Shown here piece by piece: positions 59,826 through 64,000 of a DNA stretch of 64,000 nucleotides. Origin of the DNA: Roseburia sp. CAG:10041_57. Its GTDB lineage: Bacteria; Bacillota; Clostridia; Lachnospirales; Lachnospiraceae. The stretch lies in contig MNTL01000051.1 of NCBI GenBank assembly GCA_001916965.1, positions 1-64,000 on the forward strand. The letters run 5' to 3'. Each line of letters starts with the position of its first letter. Within the stretch, counting starts at the first letter, position 1. The notes under the pieces are model-generated. The model did not search any database and was not told where the DNA came from. It saw only the letters and a list, made by a program, of their open reading frames with translations. The translations under genes were made by a program, and so were the position numbers.

Positions 59826-62027
59826 TTACATCAATTGTGTATCTTCCATACGTTCCTCAATGAAATGGTTGACTTTCATAAAAGGCTTACGGATAACTAA
59901 CCCTACTACCAGTGAAGCCACTGCAAAGATCATCAGCTGACCCATATATATGCTGTAATCATTCTCATACATGCCGCTGATTGTTTCACGCATGGCATTG
60001 ATTGCATATGGGAATGGGAAGTAACGATAAATTGCCTGGAATATATCCGGCAGAAGCTCTATCGGGTATGTACCACTGGAACCTGCAATCTGAATAACCA
60101 TGATAACAACGGCAAACGCCTTACCAATATCACCAAAGGAAATGGTCAGCGTATAAATCATCAGGGTAAAAGTAAAGCTGGTCACTGCACCGATCAGATA
60201 CAGCTTACCCGGTTCATGGCACTGTACGCCGAGCAGGTTCAGATCTCCATAAACGCATATCAGAGACTGCAGCTGTCCTAATAAGAAGAACAGAATATAT
60301 CTTCCAAAGAAAAGCTCATAATCCTTTGCATTCTGATAAGACCCCTTAGGTACTACTTTTACCTTCATCAGGGATACCAGGATAATCGCACCTACCCACA
60401 GGGCAAGTGTTGTATAGAATGGTGTTACTGCGGAGCCATAGTTGGTTGTCTCATAGACTGGCTGTGTTGTTACCGTTACCGGCTGAGAAAGGAATTCTCC
60501 GTAAAGGGATGGATCATTCTCCATGATCTCCATAAGCTTCTGATACTGTTCACCATCACTGACACTCTCCAGCTGTGTAATGATATTGGTGAGCTTATTT
60601 GTTGCATTGCTAAGTATTGTCTGTGTTCCTGCCAAAGCGTCATTTCCTGCTAACAGTGATGCACTGATACCATCCAGCACATCTCCCATGCCACTGACAT
60701 CTACGCTCTGTTCTGAAGGCAGGGCATTAATGGTACGGTCAATAGAACTGTTCACGCTTCCCGCTGCCTGCTGTACCTTGGAGCTCAGATCTCCATAGAT
60801 CTCCTGATTCAGAGAAGGAATCTGCGCTACTGCCTGATCAATTCCGGCACTGATGATCTGACGATTGGCATCTGCAATCGCACCTGCTGTCAATTCTACC
60901 TTCTTGGAAGTATTGGCAGCCTTGGATGCTGCTTCTTTGGCTGCTGATGCTCTGGTAGACATATTCTTGAGACGATCCTGTAGGTTGACAATCTGATCGT
61001 CTACGCCATTTCCCTTATACTGCTCCAGATCATTTGCTATATCCAGTGCAGTAGAAGATATCGTGCTCATATTGGAAGCTGTTGAATTGAGGCTGTCTGC
61101 AATCAGTGTGGGATTCTCGTTCTTCGCCAGCTGCTGCTGTGCAACATTGACAGCATTGTTCGCCGCTGTCACTGCCACTGCCATTTTATTCAACTTCACA
61201 CCAATTGCTGTATTCGCTACATTAGATGCTGTATTTACACCGGACTGTAATTTATCAGCAGCTGCTTTCGCCTCACTTTTTGCAGTATTGGCTGTGCTGT
61301 TAATGCTGTTCATAGTCGAGGTCAGCTTAGAGACTACCGTCTTCATATCCAGTACTGTATCTGACAAAGAGGTGTTACATTCTATGAAAGATGACAATAA
61401 CGCATTATAGCTTAACAGATTATCATTTACAGAATTAAGCTGTGTCAGCAGCTGATTATACAGGCTTCCGTCATCATCGCCTGCAATCGTATCCAGATTC
61501 TCAGCCAATGTCGTTACCACTACTTCTGTAAATTCCTGATTAATGCTCTGTTGCAGTGAAGATGTTCCAGAATCCGTGATCTTTACTGCAATTGCATTCT
61601 TTTTCTCATTCTCATAATATAAAATCTTAGGGTGCTCCATGCCGTTGGCAAGACAGTCATACATACTCTGGCTGAAATCTTCTTCCATGATCAAAGCCGC
61701 ATAGTACTCGCCACTGTACACGCCATCAATTGCATCCTGAGGTGTTGCTGGGAAAGTCCAGCCCAGCTTATCATTCTCCTCCAGCTGTTCTATGACTGCA
61801 TCACCCATATTCACATAGGTTCCATCATCCTTCGTATAGCCTGCATCGCTGGATGCCACTGCTATGGATACGTTACCTGTATTCGCATAAGGATCCCAGT
61901 TGGAATAAATATTGAACCACGCATACAGGGACGGAATCACGCATAACCCTAATGCAATTACCAATGCAAGAATATTCTTGCCAAGTCCCCGCACATCATC
62001 TTTGAAAATCTGAATTATGTTCTCCAC
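59826..62027 (-). CDS. YhgE/Pip-family membrane protein, longer paralogue
   Basis: The 733-residue protein has the same plan as the 57349 product: an N-terminal helix with LVIALGLCVIPSLYAWFNIYSNWDPYANTG, an extracellular coil-rich region extended to about 540 (many Ala/Asn/Ser heptad-like stretches) and C-terminal helices with IQIAGSSGTYPIELLPDIFQAIYRYFPFPYAINAMRE. The coil region is some 150 residues longer than in its partner. GTG 62027 is used, with GAGGAG seven bases upstream. It heads the operon that ends with tdk. Confidence 0.88.
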   Translation of the reverse strand: MENIIQIFKDDVRGLGKNILALVIALGLCVIPSLYAWFNIYSNWDPYANTGNVSIAVASSDAGYTKDDGTYVNMGDAVIEQLEENDKLGWTFPATPQDAIDGVYSGEYYAALIMEEDFSQSMYDCLANGMEHPKILYYENEKKNAIAVKITDSGTSSLQQSINQEFTEVVVTTLAENLDTIAGDDDGSLYNQLLTQLNSVNDNLLSYNALLSSFIECNTSLSDTVLDMKTVVSKLTSTMNSINSTANTAKSEAKAAADKLQSGVNTASNVANTAIGVKLNKMAVAVTAANNAVNVAQQQLAKNENPTLIADSLNSTASNMSTISSTALDIANDLEQYKGNGVDDQIVNLQDRLKNMSTRASAAKEAASKAANTSKKVELTAGAIADANRQIISAGIDQAVAQIPSLNQEIYGDLSSKVQQAAGSVNSSIDRTINALPSEQSVDVSGMGDVLDGISASLLAGNDALAGTQTILSNATNKLTNIITQLESVSDGEQYQKLMEIMENDPSLYGEFLSQPVTVTTQPVYETTNYGSAVTPFYTTLALWVGAIILVSLMKVKVVPKGSYQNAKDYELFFGRYILFFLLGQLQSLICVYGDLNLLGVQCHEPGKLYLIGAVTSFTFTLMIYTLTISFGDIGKAFAVVIMVIQIAGSSGTYPIELLPDIFQAIYRYFPFPYAINAMRETISGMYENDYSIYMGQLMIFAVASLVVGLVIRKPFMKVNHFIEERMEDTQLM

Positions 62028-62249
62028 AATACAACTCCTCTTTCTACTATTCTATGATGTGGTTGCTTCGCCACCCATTTTTCTTTAGTCTGTATCACAG
62101 TATAACACGTACCTTTGCAAAAAGAATTAGACATTCGTTCGCAAATGCCTAAATTTCGTTACAACTGTTACTTATATTTTAGGATATTTGTAAAGGCAAT
62201 TCAATATATTGACTGAATTTTCTTCTTTTCTACTAGTCATATACTATCA

Positions 62250-62288
62250 AAAAAGGGCTTCTTACCTTATACCAAGATAAAAAACCCT
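62250..62288 (-). terminator. Terminator after tRNA-Leu
   Basis: On the minus strand AAGGG...TATCTT pairs with AAGGTA...CCCTT, followed by TTTTTTG. It closes the tRNA transcript. Confidence 0.7.
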
Positions 62289-62297
62289 TACATACTC

Positions 62298-62378
62298 CTG
62301 CGGATAACAGGACTTGAACCTGCACGGTCTCCCACCAGAACCTAAATCTGGCGCGTCTGCCAATTCCGCCATATCCGC
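62298..62378 (-). tRNA. tRNA-Leu (anticodon UAG)
   Basis: The acceptor stem GCGGATA/TATCCGC with discriminator A, D-arm GGCGGAATTGGCAGACGC, anticodon arm CCAGA-TTTAGGT-TCTGG giving anticodon UAG (reads CUA), a short variable arm and T-arm with GGTTCAAGTCC are all visible. The 3' CCA is not encoded. It is a lone tRNA between the Pip operon and aspartokinase. Confidence 0.95.
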
Positions 62379-62466
62379 ATGGTCTTCCTTACCGGAAGAC
62401 GCTTATTCATTATAAGTAAAAATTATATAAAAGTCAATTCTTTTTTATATGTACATCCACTCTATT

Positions 62467-62631
62467 GTAACTATTCAGAACCACATGCGCAAAATCGCTG
62501 TTTCACAGCTTTTCTGGATAACAAGTTTACTTGTTATCTGCTTATTGTGGTTACATCGCCATATAAATTGTGTCAAATATGCTTATAAATAAGCATATTC
62601 CGACTCAATTTGCATGGCTCTGAATAGTTAC
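62467..62631. mobile_element. Palindromic MITE-like element, copy D (165 bp)
   Basis: Termini match copy A exactly (GTAACTATTCAGAACC / inverted GTAACTATTCAGAGCC). Perfect 8-bp duplications ACTCTATT flank it (62459-62466, 62632-62639), and the right one overlaps the aspartokinase stop codon (62638-62640). The small stem reads GCTGT-TTC-ACAGC, with three base pairs changed in compensation relative to copy A. An extra hairpin AATATGCTTAT-AA-ATAAGCATATT (62576-62599) explains its greater length. Confidence 0.9.
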
Positions 62632-62637
62632 ACTCTA

Positions 62638-63957
62638 TTACAGACGTATTTCTACAAAAATAGCATAAATTGCCTTGATTGCAGCTTCGAAATCTTCATT
62701 GGATACGCCGATAATGATGTTCAACTCACTGGAACCCTGATCAATCATTCTGACATTTACATTGGCGTGTGCCAGTGCAGCAAAGATGCGGCCTGCTGTA
62801 CCTCTGGTTGCTTTCATGCCACGTCCAACAACTGCAATCAGTGCCAGATCAGACTGAATATCAATATGATCCGGATTAACAGCTTTGCTGATACCGGATA
62901 GGACATTCTGCTCTTTTGCTTCAAATTCGGACTGATGTACCATTACACTTAATGTATCAATACCGGATGGCATATGCTCAAAAGAGATACCGTACTCTTC
63001 AAATACCTGAAGTACCTTACGTCCAAAACCGATCTCAGAGTTCATCATGTCTTTTTCTATATTAATAGAAGCAAAGCCCTTCTTACCTGCAATACCTGTA
63101 ATGACATACTTGGATTTCTGGCAGGTGTTACCTACGATCCATGTACCCTCATCTTCCGGTGCGTTGGTATTCTTGATATTGATAGGGATGCCTTCTTTTC
63201 TAACCGGGAAAATAGCATCTTCATGAAGTACGGTTGCACCCATGTAAGACAATTCACGCAATTCACTGTATGTAATGATATCAATTCCTTCCGGATTCTT
63301 GATGATACGTGGATCTGCGATCTTAAAGCCGGATACATCTGTCCAGTTCTCATATACATCAGCCTGTACAGCCTTGGCTACGATAGAACCTGTGATATCA
63401 GAACCACCTCTGGAAAAAGTCTTTACTACGCCGTCAGCCATAGCGCCGTAGAAACCTGGAATAACAGCTCTCTCTACATTCTCAAGTCTCTTGGACAATA
63501 ATTTCTGTGTCAGCTCTGCATCAAAGACACCAGCTTCATTGAAACGGATTGCTTCTGCTGGATCAACGAATTCATAGCCCAGATAATTTGCCATGATAAT
63601 ACCGTTGAGATACTCTCCACGGCTGGCTGCATAGTTAGTTCCTGCCTTTTTCTTGAAATTATCAATAATTGTGTCAAATTCCTTAGTAAGATCCAGATCC
63701 AGATTCAGACCATCAATGATCTCCTGATAGCGCTTCTCGATCTGTGTCATTTCCTTCATGAAATCATGATCCTTCTCAGCCAGATCATAGCATCCATAAA
63801 GCATATCTGTTACCTTTGTATCTCCATCATAGCGTTTACCCGGTGCGGATGGAACAACATACTTTCTGTTCTCATCTGCATGAATGATCTCACCTACTTT
63901 TCTGAACTGCTCTGCGCTTGCCAGTGAGCTTCCACCGAATTTAACTACTTTCTTCAT
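62638..63957 (-). CDS. Aspartate kinase
   Basis: The 439-residue enzyme catalyses the first step of lysine, threonine and methionine synthesis. Signatures are the kinase start VVKFGGSSLASAEQF, SRGEYLNG, TFSRGGSDITGSIVAKA, and two ACT domains in the C-terminal part (about 300-439; FGRKVLQVFEEYGISFEHMPSGIDTLSVMV and VRMIDQGSSELNIIIGVSNEDFEAAIKAIY), which allow feedback by lysine or threonine. The promoter lies outside the window. A mobile element directly abuts its stop codon. Confidence 0.95.
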   Translation of the reverse strand: MKKVVKFGGSSLASAEQFRKVGEIIHADENRKYVVPSAPGKRYDGDTKVTDMLYGCYDLAEKDHDFMKEMTQIEKRYQEIIDGLNLDLDLTKEFDTIIDNFKKKAGTNYAASRGEYLNGIIMANYLGYEFVDPAEAIRFNEAGVFDAELTQKLLSKRLENVERAVIPGFYGAMADGVVKTFSRGGSDITGSIVAKAVQADVYENWTDVSGFKIADPRIIKNPEGIDIITYSELRELSYMGATVLHEDAIFPVRKEGIPINIKNTNAPEDEGTWIVGNTCQKSKYVITGIAGKKGFASINIEKDMMNSEIGFGRKVLQVFEEYGISFEHMPSGIDTLSVMVHQSEFEAKEQNVLSGISKAVNPDHIDIQSDLALIAVVGRGMKATRGTAGRIFAALAHANVNVRMIDQGSSELNIIIGVSNEDFEAAIKAIYAIFVEIRL

Positions 63958-64000
63958 TTTCCAATTACCTTACCTTTCCTTATTTTTCATACAGCCCTTA

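Overview
The window reads as chromosome from a Gram-positive, spore-forming member of the Clostridia, most likely a gut or rumen Lachnospiraceae. The signs are an alpha/beta-type small acid-soluble spore protein, a CotF-like protein, strong AGGAGG-type ribosome binding sites, sigma-A promoters with 17-base spacers, a CIRCE element, and a plant-fibre locus of the xylanase/feruloyl-esterase kind. Nearly all genes lie on the minus strand. No rRNA, CRISPR array, prophage or intact transposase was seen.

Region 1 (1-24400) is a polysaccharide-utilisation locus. Two paralogous AraC regulators (497-1426 and 18011-18874) flank a tightly packed minus-strand array of about 16 kb. From 5' to 3' it carries a large anchored solute-binding protein with carbohydrate-binding-like domains, two permeases, an NHL/TPR membrane protein, a Yip1 protein, a DUF5696 protein, two more permeases, a second solute-binding lipoprotein, a GH5 endoglucanase, and two U32-peptidase-like genes, one broken by an in-frame amber codon. 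No transport ATPase is present, so a shared ATPase encoded elsewhere must energise both importers. Behind the second AraC lie a GH10 xylanase, a double-domain CE1-type esterase, a LysR regulator and a YczE-like membrane protein. A GH43 enzyme (33017-34624) probably belongs to the same fibre-degrading capability: extracellular enzymes cut xylan or glucan, the importers take up oligomers, and cytoplasmic esterase and GH43 finish them.

Region 2 (24400-40150) is housekeeping: methionine aminopeptidase with a SEC-C tail, a BlaI-like repressor, a CotF-like protein, fused FeoA-FeoB, PdxST (PLP synthesis), a GAF-GGDEF cyclase, an HD-GYP protein, an NCS2 purine permease, a GH3-like protein that has lost catalytic residues, and GlyA.

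Region 3 (40187-50832) has an operon with GT2, MutY, a MalY-type lyase with an extra C-terminal domain, DUF3737, and a glycosyltransferase fused to a MarR-type DNA-binding domain. It also has a lone PilT and an htpG-TRIC operon under a CIRCE element.

Region 4 (50966-64000) holds a PrsA-like foldase, an MBOAT/SGNH acyl-transfer pair, SASP, a DJ-1 protein, a CYTH phosphatase, an operon of two YhgE/Pip membrane proteins plus a repeat-bearing partner and thymidine kinase, tRNA-Leu(UAG) and aspartokinase.

The most notable non-gene signal is a small mobile palindromic element of 132-165 bp. Three copies (25892, 52053, 62467) share GTAACTATTCAGA-type terminal inverted repeats. Two copies are flanked by perfect 8-bp duplications, and internal stems show compensatory changes. 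Two copies sit between a sigma-A promoter and the start codon, so they form the mRNA leader; the third is inserted at the aspartokinase stop codon.
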